Source: Quercus robur
Taxonomy: Eukaryota > Streptophyta > Magnoliopsida > Fagales > Fagaceae
DNA: 64,000 nt
Assembly: GCF_932294415.1 (NCBI RefSeq)
Contig: NC_065538.1
Coordinates: 51,310,343-51,374,342, forward strand
Reading direction: 5' to 3'
Below are positions 10,351 to 21,228 of the stretch, in pieces. Below the pieces are notes generated by a model that saw only the letters and a list, made by a program, of their open reading frames with translations, did no database searches and had not been told where the DNA came from. Every line of letters starts with the position of its first letter. The stretch's first letter is position 1. The translations under genes were made by a program, and so were the position numbers.

Positions 10351-12980
10351 TTAAGGCTTCATTTTTATTACAAGCTTATCCTTTTGGGTCTTGGGAGGCT
10401 GGGTGGAGGCCGCCGTGGTGGATGCTGGGCCTTTACCTTTGAGGTCTTCCTTGGTGGGTATGGGGAGAGTCACCAGCACGATCTCCACGTTGTGGGAAGC
10501 CTTTTTCTCCTTAGGGGATCTTTGGGGGCGGCTGGAGGCAGGTGGGCATCATAGGCCACTTCCTTGGTGGCGTCTGTTGCCTTTTCAGCATCCTCAGATT
10601 ACTCTGCCACCTCGGGGGAGATGTTGGCTATGGGAGGAGCTTTAGTTGGGCTTTCCTTGCCTTCATCTGCCTCCTTGGAGACCAGGTCAGCCTTGAAGCT
10701 CAAAGAGCCCGAGGCACGGATGGCTGGAGGGTAGTACACATTTTCTGCTCTCCTAAGAGCAAAGGAGACCTTAACCCCAACTTCGTCAAGGGCCTCGTTC
10801 CACACTTGGGGGTAGTAGAACCTACACACCTCTAAGACCTCAGCCTTGAGGGCTTCCTCGGTCTCTACCACATCCACGTCATAGCTGTCCTGCTCGGCCT
10901 ACTCCTTGGCCTTCTTGGCCTCCTCCAAATTCTTCGTCAAGACTTTGATTTGGCTTCTGGCAACGGAGAGCTCGTCCTCGACTTGGCAGAGCTGCTTGCA
11001 CTGAGCCTCCGCCTGCCTCTCCACCCCATCCAAAGCAGCCTCGGCGCTTTTCTTGTCCCGATCAGCTTCAACTAACTTAGCATTAAGGTCTTGTGACTTC
11101 TTCTCTACTATTTTGAAAGCTTTCACGGTGGCAACACACCTACCCTTCTCTTCCTTCATTGCCTTATGAGAGCTGATGACTATTTCCTTAACTATGTGGG
11201 CAACCTGGACAGCCTTTAAAAAAAATAAATATATAAACAAATAAAAAAAAGAAGAAGAAGTAATAAAATTAGCAAAATATAAGTACAAGTATAAAAAAAG
11301 ATTATTGCTATAATAATGGGAAAAGGAAGGTGGTCAGTGGACTTACCAGAGCGAGGTCTCTCTTTAAATTGAGGAAGACCTCGTGCTTCCTCATTGACCT
11401 TAAATCGGCCATATCTTCAGGTAGTAGTAAAGCCTGCTCCACAGCATCGGCCATATAGCCGGCCTTCCCTTACTGGAAATTTCTGATTGAAGCATCAGCA
11501 AGCAAGGGAGCTCCATCTAGCACCAGAGCAGGTGTCCAGGCGGGAAACCCAATTTGAGATTCAATCTTTTATCCGCCAAGGTCTATGCTACCTTGGCCTG
11601 TTTAGCTCCCCTCTGGAGCTCAGCCTCCTTAGGGAAAAGACCCGTCCCTCCTTCCACTGCTTCTGGACCTTTTTGATCCATTTTTCTCTTGTGGTCTGCA
11701 AGATCAGGTTGGGAGGCAAAGAGGATAGAGGAGGGGGGAGCTTTGCCTAAGTAGTCTTCTCGAGCACCTTACTCCCAGACTGAGGCTCCATGACGTCTAA
11801 GAGACCAACTCTGGGTTTGTGTTGTATCCCTATGGCTTCTGGAATGGGGAGATCTCCTTGTGCTTGGCTTATTTCGGTAGGAGACAAGTGACTGAAATCA
11901 CCAGTGAAGGCTTCTGGAGATTAAGGTTGGTTGAAGACCTCAAAATCATCCTCGGAATCGGACACTTCAACCACTCATTCTTCTTCTTTTTCTTCTTCTT
12001 CTTTGGTAGTTGGCTATGAGGGGGTGGTTGCGTCCTTAGCTTTGTACTGAAAGATGGGTTCTACTTTTAGCACACCTTGGGGTCCCGGACCTGGGTTGAG
12101 GAAGCCAAGTACAGCTATGTCGGTTTGTTGTAAGCGAGGGTCTTTTGCTTTGATCACGCACTTCGGCACCTAGAAGCTTGATGAAAAGGGGTGTATCCGA
12201 GGATTAGGTGCGCCGCTCTTAGATGACGGTCACTATGGACGAACACCTTGGCTTTTAGTATCTTGTCTAAGCTCGGCTTATTGACAAGACTGAAATTTGG
12301 AACAACAGCGTTCTTATCTGCAAAATCATTTGGAAAATAAAAAACATCGTCAACAAAAAATGGCACAAATCAAAGGAAAAAATTCAATTGCAAGCATAAA
12401 CATAAGTAAATGGGTGCAGAACATATCAAAAGGAAAATAAGGTGACTCTGAAGTAATTGACCTAGACCTAAAACCTCACTTGGTTACCCCTCTCTAATCG
12501 GGCAGGAGAGGCCATCGTGCCACTCCCCTGAAACGATCAGGAAGTCTTTGTTCATGCCTTTGTTTGAGTCAGGGAGGCATGAAATGAGCCTAACCTCGAG
12601 GTACCTAGTTTTGAGGTAATATCCTTGCCTTTTTAGGTGGTGGAAGTTGTAGACCCAATTGACATCATGGTGGATAAGGTTTAAGCCCATTTTCTCATTA
12701 AAGGCATCTATGCTACCCAAAATCCTAAACATATTTGGGGCGCATTGGGTGGGAGCTAATCTATGGACTCTAAGGTAATCCCTAGTGACTGTACCCATGA
12801 GGATTCTCATCCCTCCCTTTATAAAGGCAATCATTGGGATTACCACTTCTCCCTCCTGCCTATTAGTGTGCTAGTCCCCTTCCTTACAGTACCTAATGGA
12901 GACTCTGGTGGGATTCTATATTGAGCTTTGAAGCTCTCTACACCCTCTGCAGAGTCTACCAAATAAGCAAATCTACCCAT
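10351..12980 (-). pseudogene. Antisense spliced gene of the Tat-type element
   Basis: Minus-strand gene with ATG at 12978-12980 (MGRFAYLVDSAEGVESF) and TAA at 10351-10353. Exon 1 runs to 12488 and contains IAFIKGGMRI, RVHRLAPTQCAPNMFRIL and HDVNWVYNFHHLK. An intron with GT-AG ends spans 12318-12487. The next exon starts DKNAVVPNFSLVNKPSLDKI. Another GT-AG intron (GTAAGT donor) spans 11214-11346. The following exon, from 11213, is a heptad-like coiled coil (KKSQDLNAKLVEADRDKK and on). The tail includes AVWNEALDEVG-like and YYPPAIRASGSLSFKADL segments and a Lys-rich end (KTQKDKLVIKMKP). The N-terminal part resembles the family annotated in plants as putative gypsy-type transposon protein. A frameshift near 12850 and other breaks disable it. 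Its function is unknown. Confidence 0.75.
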
Positions 12981-13512
12981 TTTTTGTTAAAGATAGATGA
13001 GAAAGAGAAGAGGATGAAGGAAAATTAAAAGGGCCGAGGAGAAGAGGACATTGTGTGAATAAAAGTAGAAGGAAAAATAAATTGAGAGGTTTAAAAAGAC
13101 TTATGCAAAGAAGAAAACTCTCCTCGAACTGGCTCTTGATATTTGTGAAGGGCACGAGTGAATCGAATAAGTGCACAAGTGAAATGAGTGAGTGTAAAAG
13201 TGGAGTGAGTGGGGCGTTCAAAGCGGTATTTATGTGAGAAAGAAAGAGACGAGTGGGAATATTCTCGTCTGAGTTCTAACGGAATCCTTAGCCGTTGGAT
13301 CTGCATCGCACCGTAAAACGTGGGGAACATGGAGCCGCAGAAATTTAATGACGGCGCATCTCAGATGCCGAAGCGTTAGGAGCATGCGTTGGGCAGTTAA
13401 AAATGTATCTGCACAAGCAGAGATGATGCATAATAAGAGTGGGGCAATTGTAGTGACATCGAAATCCTCCTTTCTTCCCGAGGAGCTAGAAAGGAGAATT
13501 TCAAGGGTCTAT

Positions 13513-14295
13513 TGTAGGGGTGATAGGCCCAGTAGTATATATATATATTGGGCCGAGGGCCCAATCCAAGGACATTAAGTAGTCTGAGGACGGGTAAACA
13601 CTGTCATAAGAATCCGTGTTAGTGAGTGAAGAGGTGAGGTCTAATCATAATTGTCCAAGAAGGCGGTCTAAGGAGGAATGCTTCCTCAGCTGAGCAAAGC
13701 TGAGATCAGAAGGTGCGGTCTCCCATCAAAAGTAACGTTTCGGACAATTCCACTGATGAGGACAAGTATCAGGAGGGAACAGGACAGAGGGAGGCTATGA
13801 AATATCTAAGGGAAAGCTGCTACTACCGCATTGAATTCTCTGCAACTAATTCTCTAGCTACAGTAGTTTTCAGCCTTACAACTACTCCCCAAAGACTTCA
13901 GGAAGGTACTAATATGACAAGGATCAACACCAACAATCTAATCTACACGTGGAGGGCAAAGATGAAAGGAGGAATATAGTATAAAATAGAAGGGAGGCCC
14001 TGAGAGAAAGGGATCGGAGAATCAAGAGAGAAATACTGTAGCAATAAGAACTGTACTTGTAATCAACTTTAAGAATTATATACAAGAATTGATCTCCTCG
14101 GACTGTGCCGAGGACAATTTTCTTTAGATAGAACCAGTCTATTTTAACTTTATTGTTATTTGAATCCACTATAATTGTTACCCAACTCATTAGAGCCTAG
14201 TTTTTCAACTCACTCTCTACAAATTCATTGTATTGGGCTCTTTGGGCTTAGATCCTTTTAACTTTTGGGCTTAGAACTCAAATTGCGTCGTTACT
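13513..14295 (+). repeat. Right (3') LTR of the Tat-type element
   Basis: Starts TGTAGGGGTGATAGG like the left LTR and ends GTCGTTACT, the last base differing from the expected CA end. TATA box TATAAAA at 13980-13986. A purine-rich run AGAAAGGAGAA at about 13488-13498 upstream may be the remains of the polypurine tract. Confidence 0.9.
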
Positions 14296-14937
14296 AAGCG
14301 CTTATTAAATTCAAATTCTCATTTTTTTTTCTTCATAAAACTAACTACATTGAATAAAAGTTTTTAGAAAACGAAATATTTATCTGTCATCCACTAGATG
14401 TATCAATGTCATTGTCCGCTGATATTTTTTTAACTAAAAAAATTATCCAAAATGGTTAAACTATAGTTATTTGATTACTATAAATGAGTTTTTCTATGAT
14501 TGAGTCTTAAAATAATTAAAATTTTAATTTTGAAAAATATAATAATATCTAAAATACGATAGAAATTCAAATTCTAAAGAATCTAAACATATCCAAATAA
14601 CATAAATATCAATTTTCATGATCTTTAAAATCTCTCTATAAGATCGGAATTGTAATTGAAATCCTCAACAACTGAATAAATTTGAGCGTTTGGATTTATT
14701 TTTCCACTTCTTACCCATGATGAGAAACCACAAAATCCTCATGGACTGATAGTATAGTAAATTAAACTTGGTACCTACAGGTTTATATCACGTCTCATAC
14801 CAATAAGTAGTCCACCACCCAGGTACCCCTTGGGGGTAGATTACTTATTTATAAGCATTTTTTTTATGAATACTTATTAATAAGTATTTTAATAAACCAG
14901 CTGTCCTTTTAGCCTTTTGCAATTGCATTCTATCATT
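14296..14937. other. AT-rich spacer, nothing recognised
   Basis: No coding sequence, RNA gene or repeat boundary could be supported between the retroelement and the next inverted-repeat element. Confidence 0.5.
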
Positions 14938-15114
14938 GAGCATTAGCATTGGAAAATGCTAATGCTATTCTATTTTACCATTCTAAAAACTCACTTTATC
15001 ATTATACCATCTTATTTTACAATACCTCCACATCCCAAAACTCTATTTTTATTAAAATATTATTTTTTAATCTTTCTCTATTACTACTTTCCAACCATCA
15101 CTTATTTCCAAATT

Positions 15115-15260
15115 CCAACGGCTCCACCATCACCAATCACCACACCACCACCACCACACCACACCACACCTCCACCTCTACGGCTCCACCATCATCAATC
15201 ACCACACCACCACCTCCACGGCTCCACCATCATCAATCACCACACCACCACCAAAATGCT
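15115..15260 (+). repeat. CACCAC-rich degenerate repeats
   Basis: The word GGCTCCACCATCATCAATCA with CACCACACC tracts recurs three times (about 15120, 15180, 15220). It lies at the left of the minisatellite inside the same element. Low-complexity reading frames here (His/Pro/Thr-rich) are not genes. Confidence 0.7.
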
Positions 15261-15389
15261 TCAGCCTAACTGCTTCAGCCTCTCATCATACACATTACAC
15301 AATTAGAAAACCCAAACCTATTTCAACAGGCCCGCAGCCATTGATGAACGCAGAGGAACTCATGAACCCAGATACCGCCAATCAACCCC

Positions 15390-15685
15390 GATCATAACAG
15401 GGAAAAAAAAAACCCCATATCAACCCCGATCAAAACCCAGATACCGCCGTGTTGATCAACCCAAATCAACCACCAAAATCCCCCCAGAACAAAAACCCAA
15501 ACACCGCCGATCAACCTCGATCACAACAGGAAAAAAAAATAAAATAATAAAATAAAATAAAATAAAAAAACCAGATCAACCGGATCAAAAGCCAGACACC
15601 GCCGCGTTGATCAACCCAAATCAACCACCAAAATCCCACCGGAACAAAAACCCAGACACCGCCGATTAACCCCGATCACAATAGG

Positions 15686-15721
<36 letters not shown>

Positions 15722-15834
15722 AGATCAACCCAATCAAAACCCAGACACCGCCGCGTTGATCAACCCAAATCAACCACCAAAATCCCACCGGAACAAAAAC
15801 CCAAACACCGCCGATTAACCCCGATCACAACAGG

Positions 15835-15874
<40 letters not shown>

Positions 15875-16193
15875 AGATCAACCCGATCAAAACCCAGACA
15901 CCGCCGCGTTGATTAACCTAAATCAACCACCAAAATCCCACCGGAACAAAAACCCAGACACCGCCGATCAACCCCGATCACAACAGGGGAAAAAAAAAAA
16001 AACCCAGATCAACCCGATCAAAACCCAGACACCGCCGATCAACCCCGATCACAACAGGAAAAAAAAAAAAAAAACCCCAGATCAACCCCGATCAAAACCC
16101 AGACACCGCCGCGTTGATCAACCCAAATCAACCACCAAAATCCCACCGGAACAAAAACCCAGACACCGCCGATCAACCCCGATCACAACAGGG

Positions 16194-16237
<44 letters not shown>

Positions 16238-16260
16238 CATATCAAGCCCGATCAAAACCC
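15390..16260 (+). repeat. About 150-bp minisatellite with poly(A) tracts
   Basis: Units start with CAGATCAACCCGATCAAAAC or a variant near 15418, 15571, 15720, 15875, 16005, 16078 and 16236. A typical unit contains ACCGCCGCGTTGATCAACCC and CAAAATCCCACCGGAAC and ends in a poly(A) run of very different length (about 8 to 36 A). Spacing is about 150-158 bp, with shorter partial units at 16005 and 16078. The Pro/Lys-rich reading frame over 15909-16310 comes from this repeat. Confidence 0.9.
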
Positions 16261-16665
16261 AGAAACCACCGCCACTGCCGCCGCTAGTTCAACGTTTCCT
16301 CCATCATTGATCAACCCAGATCAACGTTTCCTTCACTATGATGTGTTATGTTGATGGTGGGAGGAGGAGGATGTTCGGTTCTGAAGAGAGGAGAGAGCAG
16401 ATGATAAAGAGAGAAGGAAGAGAGAGAAGATAACAGAAATAATGAGGGATGAGAGAGAAATTTCGGGAGAAAATGATATTAAAATATTATTATTATTTTT
16501 ACAATATTGCTATAGTGCAATTCTAAAGATAGAATTGCACTGTAGCAAGTATTGTAAAAAATTTACCATACTTGCCTTTAGCATTCCGGGATGTAGCATG
16601 TTTTGAAACTTAAAATGTTAAATACACCTTACATATAGCATTAGCATTGGAGAATGCTAATGCTC

Positions 16666-17144
16666 TTTTATATAAATGCTAAAAGCCAAATTAAGAGGCT
16701 AGTTGTGTGTTATCTATATTTTAGCCTGTAAAAAAAGCCCCATCTTGACTTATTTGTTTCATCGACTTGTATTTATTTCTACGCCAAGTTTGAAAATATG
16801 ATTTGAAAAGGTATAATAATTTAGTGGTATTAGAAATAGAAAATATATATTGATTGCACTTCGTGCATTATACAATTTTTCACATAGCATGTACACCTCA
16901 TATGTAGATTTTGTACATGGGACATTGATTAATGTGAGAGAGAAATGTAATATATACCAATTATATGGAATAAGTTAGACTCTTCCTCTAAACTGTACAT
17001 TGTGATTTAACGTCATTAAAGTTCTCTATGCTAGCCATGGATCCAATTCAAAAGTCTAAGTATATAATATTTTACATAAATTTTTTCATAATTATTCACA
17101 AGTTTATTGGGATTGTCAGTCATATAATCCAATTTGAAATTCTA
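16666..17144. other. AT-rich spacer, nothing recognised
   Basis: No gene found. A small palindrome GCACTTCGTGC is at 16858-16868. Confidence 0.45.
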
Positions 17145-17446
17145 GGAACAAGTATTTTTCACAACTTTTTTATAACAGTTGATATGACTTATTGTGATTG
17201 GTGTAAATAAATGGTATAGTGGCAATGGCGGATGATCAAAGGGACTAGAGGGGGCCTAGGCCCCCCCAAATATTTTGAAAAATATCTATTTTAATATATG
17301 ATGTAATTATATTTACAAGTAGCTAATTGGGAAAATACAACTTGGCCCCCTTTTTTTATTACTAAATTTCTAAATACTTTTTAGTGTAAGCATAGTCAAC
17401 AAATAATTAAGTAATAATCTTCTCATAATATATGTCAAGAGTGATG

Positions 17447-17486
<40 letters not shown>

Positions 17487-18007
17487 ATTAGGTTGTGAAT
17501 AGCATTAGTGTTTTTTTTTTTTTTTTTTGGTGTGTAAAATGTAATAATATCTTTCCAAATGTTTTTTTTTTTTTAAATTCCATGTAATTTTCAATCATTT
17601 TACCACATATCTATAATTTATAATTGATTTAATTACAATACTTGGCTGCCAACAAATTGTTAAAAAAAAAACTGTGTTTTATTTATATTCAAATAACTTA
17701 TAAATTATAGGGTAAACAATATACAATGACATAGTATTCTTTTACATCTAAATAAATAAATAAATAGAAACATAAAATATAAAATGAATTCTTCAAAGCA
17801 TTTTAAATATAATGATAATGATACGAAATTTTTTTCTTCTTCTTGAGTTTTTTGTTGTTTAGATATATGGTTTATGTTAATTGTGGCCCCTCCAAATAAA
17901 ACTTCTTGGCTCCGCCACTATATGGTGGTAGACCAAGACAAAAATAATGTTACTTTAATCACAACAAGTCATATCAACAGTTGCGAAAAATGTTATATCA
18001 TTAGCCC
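17145..18007. mobile_element. MITE split by a hAT-like insertion
   Basis: The left half (17145-17222: AGGAACAAGTATTTTTCACA, then ACAGTTGATATGACTTATTG) and the right half (17929-18007: CACAACAAGTCATATCAACA, then GCGAAAAATGTTATATCATT) are inverted complements. Together they form a MITE of about 165 bp related to the one at 61276-61429. The 698-bp hAT-like element sits between them, so the MITE is the older insertion. Confidence 0.7.
17223..17920. mobile_element. Non-autonomous hAT-like element
   Basis: Terminal inverted repeats CAATGGCGGATG at the left and TCCGCCACTA at the right (reverse complement TAGTGGCGGA). Flanking 8-bp target duplication TATAGTGG at 17215-17222 and TATGGTGG at 17921-17928, one mismatch. 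The TAGTGGCGGAGCC end type and 8-bp duplications are typical of hAT elements. The interior is AT-rich with (TG)n and poly(T), and encodes no transposase. Confidence 0.8.
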
Positions 18008-18430
18008 TACTCAATGGAATTACAGCAGTATTCCTCTTAGAATAGCAACATAGATTCCTTTGTATGTGACTGGCATTAATTGTGAATACAATTTTCATTA
18101 CTATTAAGGGTATCTGCATTGTAGAATTTCAAATGTGATCTGGCAATAACAACCCAATGCATCCATCAGCTAAAACAGCACGGCAAAACCAAAAAATCAA
18201 TTAAGAGTGACAGATTACTTTGGCTAGAACATCAGTACATTAAAAGCGTTGTTGTAATATTGAAATGAAATTGAATAAAAAACCACATTATTTACTTCAA
18301 GTCATCACTTTTTTGTCGTGGGTCAGGAATAGATAACAAATAAACCTTGTAGAAGAACAAAAGATAATTTAAGGGCATTCATAGCAGCATAAAAGGTTAC
18401 AATATATATTGGATACATGGGTCTTTGTCT
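18008..18430. other. Unassigned spacer
   Basis: No feature could be supported; it borders the possible decayed minus-strand gene. Confidence 0.4.
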
Positions 18431-18625
18431 CTAAAGGGAGCTTGTTTGTAACCTCTGCTTCATAGGTTTTGGTTGCCAGCCAATTGAGCTATCCCCTAGT
18501 ATTAAAGCTGCAAGTGGAAGTATAATTATTGAAAAACATACGCATAAACCATTGACAATAAGAAAGAAAATTGTAAAACGAGTTGCCACAGATACCTTCT
18601 GGCAGCTTATTAACTTCGGGTCATG
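18431..18625 (-). pseudogene. Possible exon with a membrane segment
   Basis: The minus-strand frame reading from 18625 to the stop at 18431 contains a continuous hydrophobic stretch (TRFTIFFLIVNGLCVCFSII and on through LPLAALIL) followed by a short polar tail ending MKQRLQTSSL. That is the profile of a single membrane-spanning segment at a protein C-terminus. A hAT-like element is inserted directly upstream at 18634. I do not recognise the family, and the case for a gene rests on composition alone. Confidence 0.3.
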
Positions 18626-18633
18626 CATTGCTG

Positions 18634-19310
18634 CAGCGCCGGCCCTAGGCCTAGGCCATTTAGGCCATGGCCTAAGGCCCCCTAACATAGAAGGCCCCCA
18701 AGTACGAGGGTGGCAAGGTTTTTTATTTTTTTTGGTAATTAAGGAAAAAATAAAAAATGTGAGTTACGTTTACTTTTTTTTTTCCCACTCTTAAGAAACC
18801 CTAAAATATTAGAGTTATGCTAGTATATTACTAGTTTGATTACATAGATCCTATAAATTGATATGCGAGTAATTCAATACTCAATTGATTCTGTTGTTGA
18901 AATGCTACCTCATTGTCACGTCAATTTGTAAGCTCTTTATAGTCAAATTTGTAGTAAGTTTAGCTTTTTTTTTAAAAAAAAAAAAATTAATAGAATACAA
19001 CCCAATCACCATTAAGTGAATGAAAAATGCTAAAGCTAATACAAATTTTACGACAAAAAGCTTACAAACTGATGTGACATGAATATAATCAATGTCACTT
19101 AAACAATATAATAAATGAATGTTTGAATAACTTATTTTTATTAGTAATATGTCATTTTGTAAAATTAACCTATATAATAAGTAAGAATTAATAATAAGTT
19201 GAAATAAAATATATATAATAAAAAATAAACTAAAAATTATTTAAGTGAAATATAAAAAGGTCCATTTAAAATTTTCACCTTACGCCTCAAACTTTCTTGG
19301 GCCAGCTCTG
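18634..19310 (+). mobile_element. Non-autonomous hAT-like element, family A
   Basis: Starts CAGCGCCGGCCCTAGG and ends CTTGGGCCAGCTCTG, whose reverse complement is CAGAGCTGGCCCAAG. Target duplication CATTGCTG (18626-18633) and CATTGTTG (19311-19318), 8 bp with one mismatch. 677 bp, no coding capacity. The same family lies at 49687-50385 in the opposite orientation. Arbitrary orientation: GCC-rich end at left. Confidence 0.88.
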
Positions 19311-19318
19311 CATTGTTG

Positions 19319-20900
19319 CATGAAAGTTGTCATGCGTATTTCTGATACAAACTACTTATTTTACATGTGCAGGGACTGTACAATTATATGTCCTGCAACA
19401 GATCGTGAACTAAAGCAAACATAATTGAAATTTAAACTTTTGTGAATGCATGTGTTGCCAATTTGCATCGATCCCTCTGAACAATAAACAATAGGATCTT
19501 GGTGAAGTGAAACTGCGCGCAGTAGAATTGCCGGGCAAATCGCCCTTGGCAGAAGGCACACTAGAAGAATGCATGGCTGAGCTACATGTCTTAGTTGCTG
19601 CCTGCCAATGGTGATTTTGCCCTGTAATGCAACTGCACCTAACCTTGCAGAGTTATGACCAATAGACCGATTATTTATAGCAAACTATAAGAAGCATATC
19701 CTGTGGCACAATGCCTGTTCTGTGTCATTGAAGGCTTTCTATCGCTTTATAGAATAAAGCATTACTACTTTATGGTACGCATTCAAATTTAAAGAATTCC
19801 TTCTGAAGATTTTATTCTTAAACACCAATGATCTGGAATAATAATTAACATTAGTTTGTGAACGGTTCTTTGTGATGCATATAACCGGCAATCGCTAATT
19901 TTTTTTCTTTTCCTTTTCATTTTTGTTTTTAGCTTTTTTGGGGGAGATTTGTAAAGGAGATCATGTACTATAGAAGACTAGAAGTTGGAATAAATATTTT
20001 ACAAATATAAATGTTATTTTTATTTTCTTTAAAGAAAAGCATGCTATTTGAGAAAGATATATGGTTTTTTTAGAACTAAATGAGATAAATATTAAAACTT
20101 CATACAAAATAAAATTCATTTTTTTGATCAGGTGTCACTTATGGATGGTTTTGACATTTGTATCTGATAATTTAATTAAGATAAATATACAGGAATTATT
20201 TATAGAAAATACTAAATAAATTAAAACATCCTAAATAATATTTTGAAGATATTATCTATAATGTAAGACTATTAATTTAATTGTGCACTCATTCAGGTTG
20301 ATACATTTTAATATTTTCAATAGAGACATTTATGAATTGTTCAAATTTCCTCATCCCAACTATATGTATAAAAAAAAAATTGCATTCATTATTCCTTCCT
20401 AATGTTTTGTTATTTTTTTATTCCTTTGTAAGTTCCGTCATTCCTCATAAAAAAGAGAAAAATGAATAATCAAGTAAAATTTCTTCAGTTGGCCAACAGG
20501 AGAAAAAAAAAATCTTATGCTTAATTAATAAAAAGAATAAACTGTATTTCTTAAAGAATAAACAAACACACACAATTTGAGTGATTGTATCTAGAGGGCC
20601 AAACTGTATGTTGTCTGGGTAGATTTCAATACCATGAAATGTAGAAGGGGAATATTAACAATTTTTTTATTAAAAAAAAAAAAGTGGGACACGGTCTTTT
20701 TTACCTCAACCTAGCTCCGTGACTGCAGATAATTGGTTATTAATTTATTATGGCAGAAACAATATATACATGTTTATTTTTTCTTACTGGGAAGAATGCT
20801 CTATAAATGGAGATTCGACAAATCTATTTAAATCAACTTTGGCAGTTCAATGCTAACGCTTTTATCCGCCTTTGTTCCTCAACTAGTTTAATATTTAACC
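19319..20900. other. Unassigned, AT-rich
   Basis: A minus-strand frame at 19361-19561 is richer in GC than its surroundings (PSAKGDLPGN in one frame, QDPIVYCSEGSMQIGN in another) and may be part of a decayed gene, but I cannot identify it. The remainder is AT-rich with no supported feature. Confidence 0.35.
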
Positions 20901-20919
20901 GAGGAAGAGTGGAAGAAAT

Positions 20920-21190
20920 CAAGTAAAATATGTACTTTCACTCCAACATTAAGAAAAATAGAGTAGGACTGAGAAAATGTGAAAATTAATGACTCCATTT
21001 GCTTAAGACAAATAATGTTACAAGTGCTTAGAAAATGGAAGATCCTGTAGCATGTTCGATCTCACTACATCTCTTCCTCCTAGAAATGTCGCTTTCCATG
21101 GCTGGGAGGCCAGGCCAGCCAAATGGACCTAATAAAGTTGTTTTTGTGTACGCAAAAACCCGAGGCTGCATTATCATGGGCCCGTAGTCC
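20920..21190 (-). pseudogene. Copy 1 of an unrecognised duplicated segment
   Basis: Shares order and wording with 22300-22600: TTTTCACTATAACATT-type text, then GGAAGATCC...GAGCATGTTC, then AAAAC(C/T)CGAGGCTGCATT. In minus-strand reading both copies keep a peptide resembling M-Q-P-R-V-x-A-x-T-K and, in another frame, N-A-A-S-x-F-x-x-H-K. The frames do not agree on one protein, so it may be noncoding. It lies just left of the hAT-like element at 21229. Confidence 0.35.
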
Positions 21191-21228
21191 AATATGCTTG
21201 TATCGTACCCAAGTGAGGCACATATATT

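Larger units (their letters stand above)
3026..14295 (+). mobile_element. Ty3/gypsy retrotransposon, Tat type, decayed
   Basis: An 11.3-kb element with two LTRs starting TGTAGGGGTGATAGG. Order inside: primer site, gag, protease, reverse transcriptase, RNase H, a second RNase H-like region, integrase, a minisatellite, an antisense multi-exon gene, right LTR. Pol order RT-RNaseH-integrase marks Ty3/gypsy. A second RNase H and an extra 3' region with an antisense ORF are features known for the plant Tat lineage (Grande, Retand, Ogre), so I place it there by inference. All coding parts carry stops or frameshifts, so it cannot move by itself. The LTRs differ at many positions over matched stretches, indicating an old insertion. 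No target duplication is evident: the 5 bases outside are TATAT on the left and AAGCG on the right. Confidence 0.93.
14938..16665. mobile_element. 1.7-kb inverted-repeat element with minisatellite core
   Basis: The ends are inverted copies: GAGCATTAGCATT at 14938 and AATGCTAATGCTC ending at 16665, each inside a larger imperfect palindrome. A second inner pair, TTAAAATATTATT with TTTTACAATA, occurs near 15060 and 16480. This suggests a non-autonomous DNA transposon. The outside bases (ATT on the left, TTT on the right) do not give a convincing target duplication, so superfamily is open. No transposase is encoded. Confidence 0.65.

Noticed and set aside
10276..10835. Plus-strand frames opposite the antisense gene
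   Set aside because: They are shadows of the minus-strand coding sequence and include a poly-Lys run from the A tract.
3026..14295. Target site duplication for the Tat-type element
   Set aside because: The 5 bases outside the LTRs (TATAT and AAGCG) do not match; one edge is probably altered.
15909..16310. 133-residue Pro/Lys-rich reading frame
   Set aside because: It is made of minisatellite units and poly(A) tracts; no start context, domain or homologue.
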